Shown here: piece after piece, positions 1 through 10,190 of the stretch
Position numbering within the stretch: position 1 is the stretch's first letter
Layout of the letters: every line of letters begins with the position of its first letter
The notes under the pieces: generated by a model
What the model saw: only the letters and a program-made list of their open reading frames with translations
The model's database searches: none
What the model was told of the DNA's origin: nothing
Assembly: GCA_017591395.1 (NCBI GenBank)
Contig: WEDG01001518.1
Coordinates: forward strand, 310,001-374,000
From: Schistocephalus solidus
Taxonomy: Eukaryota; Platyhelminthes; Cestoda; Diphyllobothriidea; Diphyllobothriidae
Length of the DNA stretch: 64,000 nt
Reading direction: 5' to 3'
Made by a program: the position numbers and the translations under genes

Positions 1-1496
1 GTTATTTGGTTGCTGAAATCAAAACAGTGAGCAGGCAAATTTAACAAAAGAGTATTTAACTTACGTGGCGGCCGCTTACCTTTGGGGCGTTCTCGGGGTT
101 GAAGTCGGAGGCTCATCTGGGAGATGACGAGGCGGTGATCCGTCCAAACATCGGCATCGGGGATCGCCTTGGTTACCAGCACGTCCTGTCGATCTCGCCT
201 CCGGACGAGAACATAGTTCAGCAGATGCCAGCACCGCGACCGAGGGTGCATCCACGTGGCCTTCTCCCGCGTCGGAAGGCGGAAGAAGGTGTTTGTCAGC
301 TGGAGACGGTGTTCCGCACACGTGCACAGAAGAAGGAGGCCGTTATCGTTACAGCTACCGAAACCGTGGGGACGCAGCACTCCCTGCCAGGCAGCGTGGT
401 CCGTCCCGAAGCGGGCGTTGAAGGCACCAGGGACAATTAACTTGTCCTCTTTGGGCCCATTCACCAGCAGAGCATGCAGGTTCTCACAGAATTTGTTCTT
501 TGTTACGTCGGAGCTCGTCAGTGGGGGTGCGTAGGCGCTGATGATGGTGGCGAACTGGTCTCCCCGAAGAGGCAGGTGGAGGCTCATCAGGCGATCATTG
601 ATACCCTGCGACAAACAGGGCAGACGTTCCATGATGTCGTTCGGGATGGCAAAAGTAACACCAGCGTCGCGTCGCTCTGCCTTTGGCCGGCCACTCCAGA
701 AGGTGTAGCAGGCACCCACCTCCTCCAGCTGACCCTGCTCAGAGAATATGGTCTCGCTGAGAGCAGCAATGTCCACCTTGTAGCGTGCCAGTTCCCGAGC
801 GACTAGCGCCGTACTCCGTTCCGGCCGGTTGCTCCTAGGATTGTCTGAAAGGGAACGAACATTCCAGACTGCTAGTGTGAGTGGACTCACCCGAGCAGAC
901 TGAAGGTTATGGCGAGGGGGATTTGGACGGGGGGTATTGTTGTTTGTTGGAGTTTTGCGACCGCGTATTTTGCGATCTGCGAGCCGCGGCCAGCTGCAGA
1001 AGACGTGATAACCAGCATTTGTTTAGGGGACATTTTCTAGCCCCTTCCTCCGCGAGGATGCAAGCAGTGCTGTCCCTAAATAGGGCTGCTTGGACATCCC
1101 CAGACGGCAGCCGAACTCCACTATGGGTCACGGTTTTGCGTCAGTGGGACAATGACCCGAGTTAGCCTGGGCCGCCTACGGGGTTCCTGTCACCCCCACC
1201 TTAGGACTTTTTGAGCGGGGGGAGATGGAAAGTTCGGGAGTCAGACATACCAGGCGTGGAGGCACACACAACACCGCAGACCCTCACCTGGTTTAGCCCG
1301 CCGGTCGTGCCGGTTGCCCGGGGTGTGCGCCACTGGGAAGGACCCAACTTCGAGGAGCCACAGGTGAGAGCTGGGTACCAGTTAGAGACGGCCAAAGGAG
1401 CATTCACCACCTGTACGAGACAAATGGAGCGACAAAATGCTATCTGTGTAGTGCTACCCCTAACTAGTACCCTTACACCCCACACACAAACACACG
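1..1496 (-). mobile_element. LINE copy A: APE endonuclease part plus 5' UTR, cut by window edge
   Basis: The stretch matches copies B (15599-16807) and C (42243-44040) almost base for base. On the minus strand its 5' end is at the right. About 900-1496 is a non-coding leader, also seen at 16240-16807. About 40-880 is the endonuclease region. The linker, reverse transcriptase and zinc-finger parts would lie to the left of the window. Identity as one family with B and C is certain from direct comparison; the clade (RTE/CR1-like grade) is inferred from the protein. Confidence 0.85.
40..890 (-). pseudogene. APE-type endonuclease domain of LINE copy A, inactive
   Basis: Reading the minus strand gives the same endonuclease as copy C. 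It would nick target DNA for target-primed reverse transcription. The motif that reads GDFN in copies B and C reads GAFN here (near 405-440), so a catalytic aspartate is lost. The frame is also interrupted relative to the other copies. No long minus-strand reading frame survives. The ORFs on the plus strand here are shadows of this domain. Confidence 0.7.
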
Positions 1497-1868
1497 ACAG
1501 TTTGACCGTCGTAGTCCGATGACGTCCACCATATGCCCTATGGAAGGGAGGTGATGGGATGGTGACATGCGCGTGATTTAAGTTTAAAGTGATAGTAACC
1601 TTGCGCTGCAGCTACCGCACTCTCTCCTTCTCCCCTTCCTGATCCCGGTGTCATAACAGAGTCAATAAGACCGGAGGCGGGAGAGGACGTAGGTGGCTGG
1701 CACGGCTGTGTCCCCTAAGTTATAGCCGCCCCTAGGCGTGCCACCACACCTCCATGTTCGGCATTTGTTATGGGAGCGCAACCCGAATAACGCCTGCCGT
1801 GCCCTTAATATGGCCCCCGTGTTGGTCCAACGCATCTAGCACATGCCCCGTTTAGGGGGCGCAACACG
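1497..1868 (-). mobile_element. SINE-like unit (V1) sharing the LINE 3' tail
   Basis: A unit of about 370 bp, also found at 16808-17170 (minus) and 22757-23130 (plus). Its last ~220 bp (left side here) match the 3' end of the LINE family, seen for example at 37965-38210. Its first ~130 bp differ and look weakly tRNA-like, with a degenerate box-B-like stretch reading GGTTGCGCTCC on the sense strand. It therefore looks like a SINE with a LINE-derived tail. It abuts the 5' leader of LINE copy A. Confidence 0.6.
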
Positions 1869-3384
1869 ACAGTTCTACCGTTGTAGTCCGACGATGTCCA
1901 CCGTATGCTCCATGGGAAAGTGAAAGCAGGGACGGTGACTTGCACGTGAATTAGTTTTAAGTGATAGTAGACTTTCGCGGCATCTACCGCACTCTCTCCT
2001 CCTCCCCCACCTGAGCACGGTGTCAAGACACAGTCAAGATACTGGAGGCGGGAGAGGACGCAGATGGCTGGCACGGCTGGGTCCCCTAAGTCATAGCCGC
2101 CCCTGGGCGTACCACCACACCTGGCTCGGATCCCACGGAGTGGGGGTGCCAAAAAGGCCGCATTAAGAAGGAACCATTGCAGCCTGACTCTCAGTCCGCC
2201 AGTCAGCCACTCCACACAAAACACACATTGGACTGACCACGTGGTCCGACTTATCCCGTCAGTTGGCAACCTTCCAAGCCACGGCTTTTAGCGCACCGTG
2301 ATAGTTTTAAGCGCGTCAGATTGTTTATAGTGAGGAAAATGCGCTGAGATGTAGACCTCACTAACTCCCCCACCCCCACAGTCAAACCGCTATCCGAGCC
2401 GGTCAGTTGTCTGATGCGGAATTGGGCGCAGCTGCTGGTGACCTCGTCTACGTGTACTTCGTACACTACCTGGCCCCCCAAACACGAGCACCAGGATTTC
2501 ACACAAAAGGGGGTTGAACGGCTTACATATCACATGTGTGAGATAGCCAGCGGTCACGTTAAGAAGGAGCCATCGCAGCCTGACTCTCAGACCACACGTC
2601 AGCCACTCAACACAACACACATTGGACTAACTGCGAGGTCTGAGTGTAATTGTCAGTTAGCAACCATTCCAACCGCGGCGCTTAATGTTACCGCACACTC
2701 TTCTCCTCCCCCGCTTGAGGCCGGTCTCACGCACAGGCAAGAAGACCGGAGATGGAAGAGGGCGCAGATGGCTGGCGCGGCCGGAGCCGCCCCTCGGCGT
2801 ACCACCACACCTGGCTCGGATCCCACGGAGTGGGAGTGCCATAAGGCAACATTAAGAAGGAGCCATTGCAGCCTGACTCTCAGTCCGCCAGGCAACCACT
2901 TCACACAAAACACACATTGAGTTGACCACACGGTCCGAATTATCCCGTTAGTTGGCAACCTTCCAAGCCACGGTTTTTAGCGCACCGTAATAGTTTCAAG
3001 CGCGTCAGATTTTTTAAAGTGAGGAAAATGCGCTGAGCTGTCGACCTCACTCTCTCCCCCAACCCCAAAATCAGACCACTGTCCGAGCCGTTCAGTTGCC
3101 TGATGTGGGAGTGGGTGCATTGGCTGACGGATCAGCGTACCCGTCTTCGCGCGCCACAGCACGACCTGGCCCCCATAACGCACACACCAGGATTCACTAA
3201 CTCAGGGGATATGGAGCAGCCATCGCCGTCTGACTCCAGTCCACTGGTCAGCCACTCGACACACACAGCACATACACTGAGCCGACGGCGTGGTCTGGTG
3301 TAAGCGTCAGATTGGCAGCCTTCCCAGCCAGAGTTTATAGGAAACCGTGATATACTCAGGTACATGGTGATTTTGAGGGTGTTG
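1869..3384 (-). mobile_element. 3' UTR of LINE fragment D, modular
   Basis: Non-coding. The left end carries the family's 3' terminal sequence (near 1869-1920), and the right end runs into the zinc-finger ORF. In between are repeated modules: the blocks at about 2100-2290 and 2800-2985 both carry the same 'ggatcccacggagtggg' sequence and the same motif ending in 'agcgcaccg'. Equivalent modules follow the zinc fingers at 39450-37965 (copy C) and 12564-12187 (copy B). Short ORFs in this stretch are not conserved as protein. Confidence 0.7.
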
Positions 3385-4338
3385 TCAACGTATTGGTGTA
3401 GATAGTGTGTGCTGATGTAGCCTAGCCTCCAGTGGTTTACCGCAGGTTTTTGTGAATAAGCATGTGTCCGAATAGGCGCATGCGGTGTGTGAATGTGCGG
3501 GAGCAGTGAGGGGAGTGGAGGCGGGCACGTCGACTGTATGTCGGAGCCCCATGCGCTGATTCATCGTGCCATGGATTCGCAGGAGACCGATCACGCCGAT
3601 GCGTGAGTTGAATTTGCGGGCGCAGCGTGGGCAGGAAAAATTGGAAGAGGCTGAGGGGGATGTCATTCATGATAGTGGGGTAGCGGTGGCGGTAAGGATA
3701 GCTGGAGCAGAGGGTGTGTATGGGGTATCGGTATTGTCGGAATTGCAGTGAATTCCGCTGTCATGGATGCGCATGTGACCGAAAGGGCCCATGCGATGAG
3801 TGAATGATCGAGGACGGTGAGGGCAGTGGATTCGGCGATCTCTGCTGTGTGTTGGAGCTCCAGGCACTGGTTCAACAGTCTCTGTACGATGGATTCGCAA
3901 GTGACCGACCAGGCCGATGCGTGAGGTGAATGTGCGGTCGCAATGAGGACAGTTTAGGAGGGAGTCCCCATCGCTGATGGTGGTAGTGGTGGTGGCGGTG
4001 GTGGTGGTTGTGGGGGTAACATTTGCTGAGCATTGTGATGTGGTCTCGATGATGGTGGGACTAATGGAATTGATGCCAGGGGTGAGGGTGGGGGAGTCCG
4101 AAGGAGGGTTGACAGAAGTTGACGTAGAATTTTGAATTGTCGGATTGTTGATGCATTGCGTCCGAAGATGTCCGACTAGACCGATTCGCGCGCGGAAGGT
4201 GCGGTGACAGCGCCGGCATGTTGGAAGGGTCTGGGCATTGGCGATGTTGGTCCAGGGCGCTGGTGACTTTCGTGCCGCTCTTTTGGTCTTTTCTTTTGGC
4301 GAGAGAGAGAGATGCCAACTGGCAACTTTTGTAGCCAC
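3385..4338 (-). pseudogene. C-terminal C2H2 zinc-finger array of LINE fragment D
   Basis: The minus strand encodes fingers of the pattern CPxC-x12-H-x3-H with a recurring core RIGLVGHLR. One frame (4338-3667) holds the first three. After a frame change, 3670-3385 holds two more. Threonine-rich linkers separate finger 1 from finger 2. The same array ends LINE copies B and C, so this is the end of a retrotransposon polyprotein and not a host transcription factor. The third finger has lost a cysteine (CPHRPRSF). The 5' side is cut at about 4334 by the start of PLE copy 1. Confidence 0.75.
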
Positions 4339-4409
4339 TCGAGTCGATTCTCAAACAAACCGGGGAATCCGACGAAACAAAGCACCTTATTCGGCAGCAG
4401 ATAACCTCT

Positions 4410-6542
4410 TTGGTGATGGCGCACAAACCACGTGCAATCATTTCCAGAGCGGAACAGAGTGCTCTCAAGACACTGAGGGCTGACACCAGCATCGTGATTC
4501 TGCCAGCCGACAAAGGACGCTCCACAGTAGTGATGAATAAGACAGACTACATCCAGAAGGCCAAGGCCTTACTGGAGGACCGACAGGCGTACCTACCATG
4601 TGACGATGAACCGATGAAGAAACTTGTAACGGAACTCGACAAGACACTCGCCGACATGCAAAAGAACAAGGCCATTACTAAGTCGGTACGACTGGCCATT
4701 AAACCAATAGACGCGGCCGCAGCAAGGTTCTACGGACTACCAAAAGTACACAAGGCTGGTATCCCCTCCGGCCAATCGTGTCATTGCGCGGTGCACCAAC
4801 CTTTCATCTGGCGAAATGGCTTTTTCCGAAATTTGCGGTCGCTCACCTCGGACGCGACCACGACGGTCTGTTCAGCGACTCAATTCCTGCAACAGCTCCA
4901 GGGAGTGCAAATTACTGCAGACGAGGTGATGGTGTCATTCGATGTCACCTCTCTCTTCACCGCGATCCCACAAGGCCTGGCAGTCGAAACGGTCAGCGAA
5001 CTGCTCGAGAGCAGGTACAACGAGACGGCCGAGACGGTGAAAGGGAGACATCTCATCCAGCTCTTAAAAATTCTGCCTGAAGACGTACTTCACTTTCGAA
5101 GGAACAACGTATGAGCAGGTCAAGGGGACGCCAATGGGATCGCCACTTTCGGGCTTCATCGCAGAGGCAGTTCTCCAAAAATTAGAGACCCTGGTTTTCG
5201 CAAATTACAAACCGAAATTCTGGACTCGGTATGTGGACGATACCTTTGTCATCATCAAGCGGGATATGGTCAAGGAATTTCATGACAGCCTGAATTCTAT
5301 TTTCCCTGACATCCAGTTTACAATGGAGGTGGAAGTCAACAACCAGCTGCCATTCCTAGACGTTCTGGTCCATCGAAAACCCTGCGGGAACCTTAAAAAC
5401 GACGGTGTATAGGAAGGCCACCAGTACCCGCCAAATCCTTAGCTACCATAGCAAACATCCGTCGTGTCACAAACGCAGTTGTGTTCGAACGCTATACAAA
5501 AAGGGCTGAAACACACTGCAGCGAGCCAGGCGAAAGAAAGGCAGAACTTCGATACCTCCAACGCCTCTTCATGGCCAACGGGTATCCCCGCAACTTCATC
5601 GAACGTAGCAGACAGTGCAGGCAAATCCGACGGCCAGCGACCGAACAGCCAAAGATATGGCGAGCGTTGCCATACATTGACGGTGTTTCGGAGGCGGTCT
5701 CCCGTCTCCTAAGACCGATGGGGATCGGCATCGCCCACCGGCCGGAGTCAACCATTCGACATCTGGTTATGAGGCCTAAGGCCCCCCTGCCCCGAGGTGA
5801 AACCACAAACGTCATCTATCGGGTTCAATGCAATTCCTGCGCAGTCAACTACATTGGAGAAACCGGGAAACGTCTGCAAACCCGGGTCGGAGAACACATG
5901 AGGGCGGTAAGAAGAATGGACCCGCTGTCTTTGGTGGCGGACCATTGCGCAGACTCTGGACACACGTTCGCCTTCCAGAATGCTGAAATTCTTGGTCGGG
6001 GAAGTGACCGCGTGGCAAGGGAAACCATCGAGGCTTGGCACACGGGAACAACCTCCATAAATCGTTGTGTGACGCTTCCTACGGCCTACCAAGCCCTCCG
6101 GACGCAGCTCAATGATCGAAAGAGCCAACGTGAACATGGGCCTAACGTGCATCCGAACATGGGTGAGTCCATGGCGGACACGCACGCAATCGCAACACAA
6201 CCCAGACCCGACGAAGGAACAGTTATCGCCTCGGCCAGCTCAACCACTTATCCGGCAGGTGCGAATACACACGGAGGTGCGATCGCAACCAAGATTAACA
6301 GCCTGGGGCGGCAGCTTCGGTCGATGAGGGTACTGACGACTACTGCCAACGTGCGAACTCCGGCCCCCGACCAGATTGAGAACCAGCCATCACCCGCCCT
6401 CCCCCAGTCCACCACGGACTCAGTGAACAGGCAAAGGATGATCGCCAAGAATGAAACACCACCATGCTCATCAAGCAGCAAGATGACTGAGAATCTCCAC
6501 CCCCAACCCGGCCCCTCCTCTACGCAAATTCAAAAACCTTAG
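4410..6542 (+). pseudogene. PLE reverse transcriptase / GIY-YIG endonuclease, copy 1, frameshifted
   Basis: Reverse transcriptase with a C-terminal GIY-YIG nuclease, the two activities PLEs use for insertion. Visible landmarks are VILPADKGRSTVV (near 4490), GLPKVHKAG (near 4735), FDVTSLFTAIPQG (near 4940), MGSPLSGFIAEA (near 5134), the catalytic YVDDTFVI (near 5230), and GIY-YIG signatures VIYRVQCNSC and YIGETGKRLQTRVGEH (near 5810-5900). The frame is broken by extra bases in homopolymers at about 5068, 5396, 5505 and 6500. Immediately after VHKAG both copies share a short out-of-frame segment. The N-terminal domain is absent. Confidence 0.85.
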
Positions 6543-6605
6543 TAATCCCGTATTAGCCGAAATGTTACCACCTATAAATACTGTGAGGCGCGGTACAAAA
6601 ATTTA

Positions 6606-6646
6606 CCTCCGACGATGAAATCTTGTTTGATTTTGAAACGTCAGGA
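6606..6646 (+). ncRNA. Hammerhead-like motif in PLE tail, copy 1
   Basis: A CCGACGA core (6609-6615) is followed by a hairpin, then GAAA (6635-6638), then GTC (6640-6642). It is flanked by a 3 bp helix I (CCT 6606-6608 with AGG 6643-6645). The core has one change from the hammerhead consensus CUGANGA (U4 is C). The hairpin pairs GAAATC with GATTTT and leaves one U unpaired. Hammerheads with a one-base-pair helix III are known from PLE pseudo-LTRs. The motif overlaps the last codons of the ORF. This copy may be weak or inactive. Confidence 0.45.
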
Positions 6647-6734
6647 CAATAAAACCATGGTTCCCGTGATCGCCTCTTCTTCTCATTTATTTCCGGGAAC
6701 GCGCATCTTCGCTTCTATTAGCAATATTTTTGGG

Positions 6735-9565
6735 CGCGAAGCGCTTGAGTCAGCACGACGTTGGGAAATATTTGCCCTTCGTCTGTCATCAACGTACGCG
6801 CAAATTCAATTCCTCCACAGATGCCTTGACAATCACGTGCTTCCGAAAAGCTTGTCCTACAAGCCACCGGTGAACACAAGTCTGGCGAAAAGGTGGGTGA
6901 CACAACATAGCAGACGAATGATTCGGGTGCTCCTCCAAGACTGCCATCTTCGACTGCGCAAATACAATGGGGTTTTTGAACCAAGCGGTTGCACAGTGCG
7001 CTGAACTAATCGGCGAGGACGGAGTCAGGCTGCTGCAGCAGGTGATTGATAAACGGGCCAGAGAACTACGAGCAACGAGAGATGCGGAGCTGGCGGATAA
7101 GCTTCGAAATATAACCCATTCATCTCAAGAAGAGAACGAAGTTCTGGTGCACAATATGTCATCGAAGCAGTTGTCGCCTGCACAATTGAAAGTGCTGAGT
7201 CATGAAGCTTGCTTTAACATCGCAGACGCCGATCCGGTAAATCTCGTGGCCACTGTCGAGTCGATTCTCAAACAAACCGGGGAATCCGACGAAACAAAGC
7301 ACCTTATTCGGCAGCAGATAACCTCTTTGGTGATGGCGCACAAACCACGTGCAATCATTTCCAGAGCGGAACAGAGTGCTCTCAAGACACTGAGGGCTGA
7401 CACCAGCATCGTGATTCTGCCAGCCGACAAAGGACGCTCCACAGTAGTGATGAATAAGACAGACTACATCCAGAAGGCCAAGGCCTTACTGGAGGACCGA
7501 CAGGCGTACCTACCATGTGACGATGAACCGATGAAGAAACTTGTAACGGAACTCGACAAGACACTCGCCGACATGCAAAAAGAACAAGGCCATTACTAAG
7601 TCGGTACGACTGGCCATTAAACCAATAGACGCGGCCGCAGCAAGGTTCTACGGACTACCAAAAGTACACAAGGCTGGTATCCCCTCCGGCCAATCGTGTC
7701 ATTGCGCGGTGCACCAACCTTTCATCTGGCGAAATGGCTTTTTCCGAAATTTGCGGTCGCTCACCTCGGACGCGACCACGACGGTCTGTTCAGCGACTCA
7801 ATTCCTGCAACAGCTCCAGGGAGTGCAAATTACTGCAGACGAGGTGATGGTGTCATTCGATGTCACCTCTCTCTTCACCGCGATCCCACAAGGCCTGGCA
7901 GTCGAAACGGTCAGCGAACTGCTCGAGAGCAGGTACAACGAGACGGCCGAGACGGTGAAAGGGAGACATCTCATCCAGCTCTTAAAATTCTGCCTGAAGA
8001 CGTACTTCACTTTCGAAGGAACAACGTATGAGCAGGTCAAGGGGACGCCAATGGGATCGCCACTTTCGGGCTTCATCGCAGAGGCAGTTCTCCAAAAATT
8101 AGAGACCCTGGTTTTCGCAAATTACAAACCGAAATTCTGGACTCGGTATGTGGACGATACCTTTGTCATCATCAAGCGGGATATGGTCAAGGAATTTCAT
8201 GACAGCCTGAATTCTATTTTCCCTGACATCCAGTTTACAATGGAGGTGGAAGTCAACAACCAGCTGCCATTCCTAGACGTTCTGGTCCATCGAAAACCCT
8301 GCGGGAACCTTAAAACGACGGTGTATAGGAAGGCCACCAGTACCCGCCAAATCCTTAGCTACCATAGCAAACATCCGTCGTGTCACAAACGCAGTTGTGT
8401 TCGAACGCTATACAAAAGGGCTGAAACACACTGCAGCGAGCCAGGCGAAAGAAAGGCAGAACTTCGATACCTCCAACGCCTCTTCATGGCCAACGGGTAT
8501 CCCCGCAACTTCATCGAACGTAGCAGACAGTGCAGGCAAATCCGACGGCCAGCGACCGAACAGCCAAAGATATGGCGAGCGTTGCCATACATTGACGGTG
8601 TTTCGGAGGCGGTCTCCCGTCTCCTAAGACCGATGGGGATCGGCATCGCCCACCGGCCGGAGTCAACCATTCGACATCTGGTTATGAGGCCTAAGGCCCC
8701 CCTGCCCCGAGGTGAAACCACAAACGTCATCTATCGGGTTCAATGCAATTCCTGCGCAGTCAACTACATTGGAGAAACCGGGAAACGTCTGCAAACCCGG
8801 GTCGGAGAACACATGAGGGCGGTAAGAAGAATGGACCCGCTGTCTTTGGTGGCGGACCATTGCGCAGACTCTGGACACACGTTCGCCTTCCAGAATGCTG
8901 AAATTCTTGGTCGGGGAAGTGACCGCGTGGCAAGGGAAACCATCGAGGCTTGGCACACGGGAACAACCTCCATAAATCGTTGTGTGACGCTTCCTACGGC
9001 CTACCAAGCCCTCCGGACGCAGCTCAATGATCGAAAGAGCCAACGTGAACATGGGCCTAACGTGCATCCGAACATGGGTGAGTCCATGGCGGACACGCAC
9101 GCAATCGCAACACAACCCAGACCCGACGAAGGAACAGTTATCGCCTCGGCCAGCTCAACCACTTATCCGGCAGGTGCGAATACACACGGAGGTGCGATCG
9201 CAACCAAGATTAACAGCCTGGGGCGGCAGCTTCGGTCGATGAGGGTACTGACGACTACTGCCAACGTGCGAACTCCGGCCCCCGACCAGATTGAGAACCA
9301 GCCATCACCCGCCCTCCCCCAGTCCACCACGGACTCAGTGAACAGGCAAAGGATGATCGCCAAGAATGAAACACCACCATGCTCATCAAGCAGCAAGATG
9401 ACTGAGAATCTCCACCCCAACCCGGCCCCTCCTCTACGCAAATTCAAAAACCTTAGTAATCCCGTATTAGCCGAAATGTTACCACCTATAAATACTGTGA
9501 GGCGCGGTACAAAATTTACCTCCGACGATGAAATCTTGTTTGATTTTGAAACGTCAGGACAATAA
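6735..9565 (+). pseudogene. PLE polyprotein (N domain, RT, GIY-YIG), copy 2, two frame breaks
   Basis: Three open segments form one protein. Segment one, to about 6965, carries the PLE N-terminal helical domain (motif FLHRCLDNHVLPKSL). Segment two (6967-7599) runs to the fingers region with VILPADKGRSTVV. Segment three (7709-9565) carries FDVTSLFTAIPQG, MGSPLSGFIAEA, YVDDTFVI (about 8147) and the GIY-YIG domain (VIYRVQCNSC, YIGETGKRL, about 8725-8815), followed by a low-complexity tail. Breaks lie at a GGGGTTTTT run near 6970 and an extra A near 7578, where copy 1 is in frame. These look more like homopolymer errors than old decay. Confidence 0.88.
9519..9558 (+). ncRNA. Hammerhead-like motif in PLE tail, copy 2
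   Basis: Identical to the motif in copy 1: CCGACGA at 9522-9528, GAAA at 9548-9551 and GTC at 9553-9555, with CCT/AGG closing helix I. The same U4-to-C departure from consensus is present, so the change belongs to the source element and not to one copy. Confidence 0.45.
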
Positions 9566-9635
9566 AACCATGGTTCCCGTGATCGCCTCTTCTTCTCATT
9601 TATTTCCGGGAACGCGCATCTTCGCTTCTATTAGC

Positions 9636-9661
9636 TATATATATATATATATATATATATA
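9636..9661. repeat. (AT)n microsatellite at PLE 3' end
   Basis: Uninterrupted TA dinucleotides abut the PLE tail on the left and the first tRNA-headed unit on the right. Confidence 0.95.
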
Positions 9662-9691
9662 TGATAAGGTGGAACCGACAAAGACAAGGGA

Positions 9692-9736
9692 GACCGGAAT
9701 GGCCATTTCTGGCTTATTAGCCGTCATCAGCCAGTC
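9692..9736 (-). ncRNA. Candidate type I hammerhead ribozyme, unit 1
   Basis: On the minus strand helix I is GACTGG (9736-9731) with CCGGTC (9697-9692). The core CTGATGA follows, then a GGCT-AATA-AGCC helix II, then GAAA. Helix III is very short and built on the self-complementary TGGCCA, and the predicted cleavage site is after ATT. The weak point is a C-A mismatch where the consensus has G10.1-C11.1. An alternative TGGCT/AGCCA pairing also competes. Confidence 0.5.
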
Positions 9737-9753
9737 ATACCCAATCCCAAGTG

Positions 9754-9825
9754 TGGCACACCTGGGATTCGAACCCGCGACCTTTGGTATTTGAGTCGAA
9801 CGCTCTACCATTGAGCCACGGGCTC
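9754..9825 (-). other. tRNA-like head of unit 1 (Pol III promoter)
   Basis: Box A (TGGCTCAATGG) and a perfect box B (GGTTCGAATCC) are correctly spaced on the minus strand. The anticodon loop would read CAA. The acceptor ends do not pair (GAGCCCG against GTGCCA), so this is a SINE-type head and not a functional tRNA gene. Confidence 0.7.
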
Positions 9826-9993
9826 GTTGTTTTGTCGGTTGTGATCGGGAATATGATGATAGTGTGGGGCTCACCGATCTGCTTAAGGAACATGCATGTT
9901 CCGTTGTGCCCTGGAGCTCAGACTAGAGCCCTCGCAGGCGGTCGAATAGCGACGTGTAGCATATGATTGAATGGAACCGACAAAGACAAGGGA

Positions 9994-10038
9994 GACTGGA
10001 ATGGCCATTTCTGGCTTATTAGCCGTCATCAGCCAGTC
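9994..10038 (-). ncRNA. Candidate type I hammerhead ribozyme, unit 2
   Basis: The same layout as the previous unit, but helix I is perfectly complementary (GACTGG with CCAGTC). The one base that differs from unit 1 turns a G-U pair into a Watson-Crick pair, which is compatible with a maintained helix. Confidence 0.5.
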
Positions 10039-10190
10039 ATACCCAATCCCAAGTGTGGCACACCTGGGATTCGAACCCGCGACCTTTGGTATTTGAGTCG
10101 AACGCTCTACCATTGAGCTCGTTGTTTTGTCGGTTGTGATCGGGAATATGATGATAGTGTGGGGCTCACCGATCTGCTTAAGGAACATGC

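Larger units (their letters stand above)
4334..6722 (+). mobile_element. Penelope-like element, copy 1 (5'-truncated)
   Basis: Aligns without visible base substitutions to copy 2 at 7251-9635. The differences are single-base length changes in homopolymers. It starts inside the reverse transcriptase coding region (about 4334-4341) and ends with the same 3' tail, directly abutting the full-length copy 2. A 5'-truncated copy placed head to tail in front of a complete copy is the usual Penelope pseudo-LTR arrangement. The upstream junction lies in LINE fragment D. Confidence 0.85.
6723..9635 (+). mobile_element. Penelope-like element, copy 2 (full length)
   Basis: A 2.9 kb unit starting right after the tail of copy 1 and ending in the identical tail (…ttctattagc), which is followed by an (AT)n run. 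It holds the N-terminal PLE domain, the RT and the GIY-YIG nuclease in order. It is the only copy here with a 5' end, so it defines the family. Near-identity with copy 1 implies a very young tandem insertion, or an assembly duplication. Confidence 0.88.
9669..10190 (-). mobile_element. Left array: 1.7 copies of a 302 bp tRNA-headed, hammerhead-like unit
   Basis: Two direct copies (9669-9970 and 9971-10190) share every block: a tail, a CTGATGA…GAAA element, a tRNA-like head with box B, and a G+C-rich spacer ending in 'gcatatgattgaat'. The spacing between equivalent points (9692 to 9994) is exactly 302 bp. The second copy breaks off where the PLE fragment starts. All copies read on the minus strand. 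The same unit lies inverted at 11074-11568. Tandem short units with a hammerhead core resemble metazoan retrozymes and the schistosome alpha SINE. Confidence 0.75.

Noticed and set aside
2414..2920. 168-codon plus-strand ORF
   Set aside because: Lies across LINE 3' UTR modules and is not conserved in the other copies.
3385..4338. A host C2H2 transcription factor
   Set aside because: The same fingers follow the RT in LINE copies B and C, so this is retrotransposon sequence.
5748..6200. 150-codon minus-strand ORF repeated at 8663-9115
   Set aside because: Antisense shadow of the PLE GIY-YIG region, present twice only because the element is.
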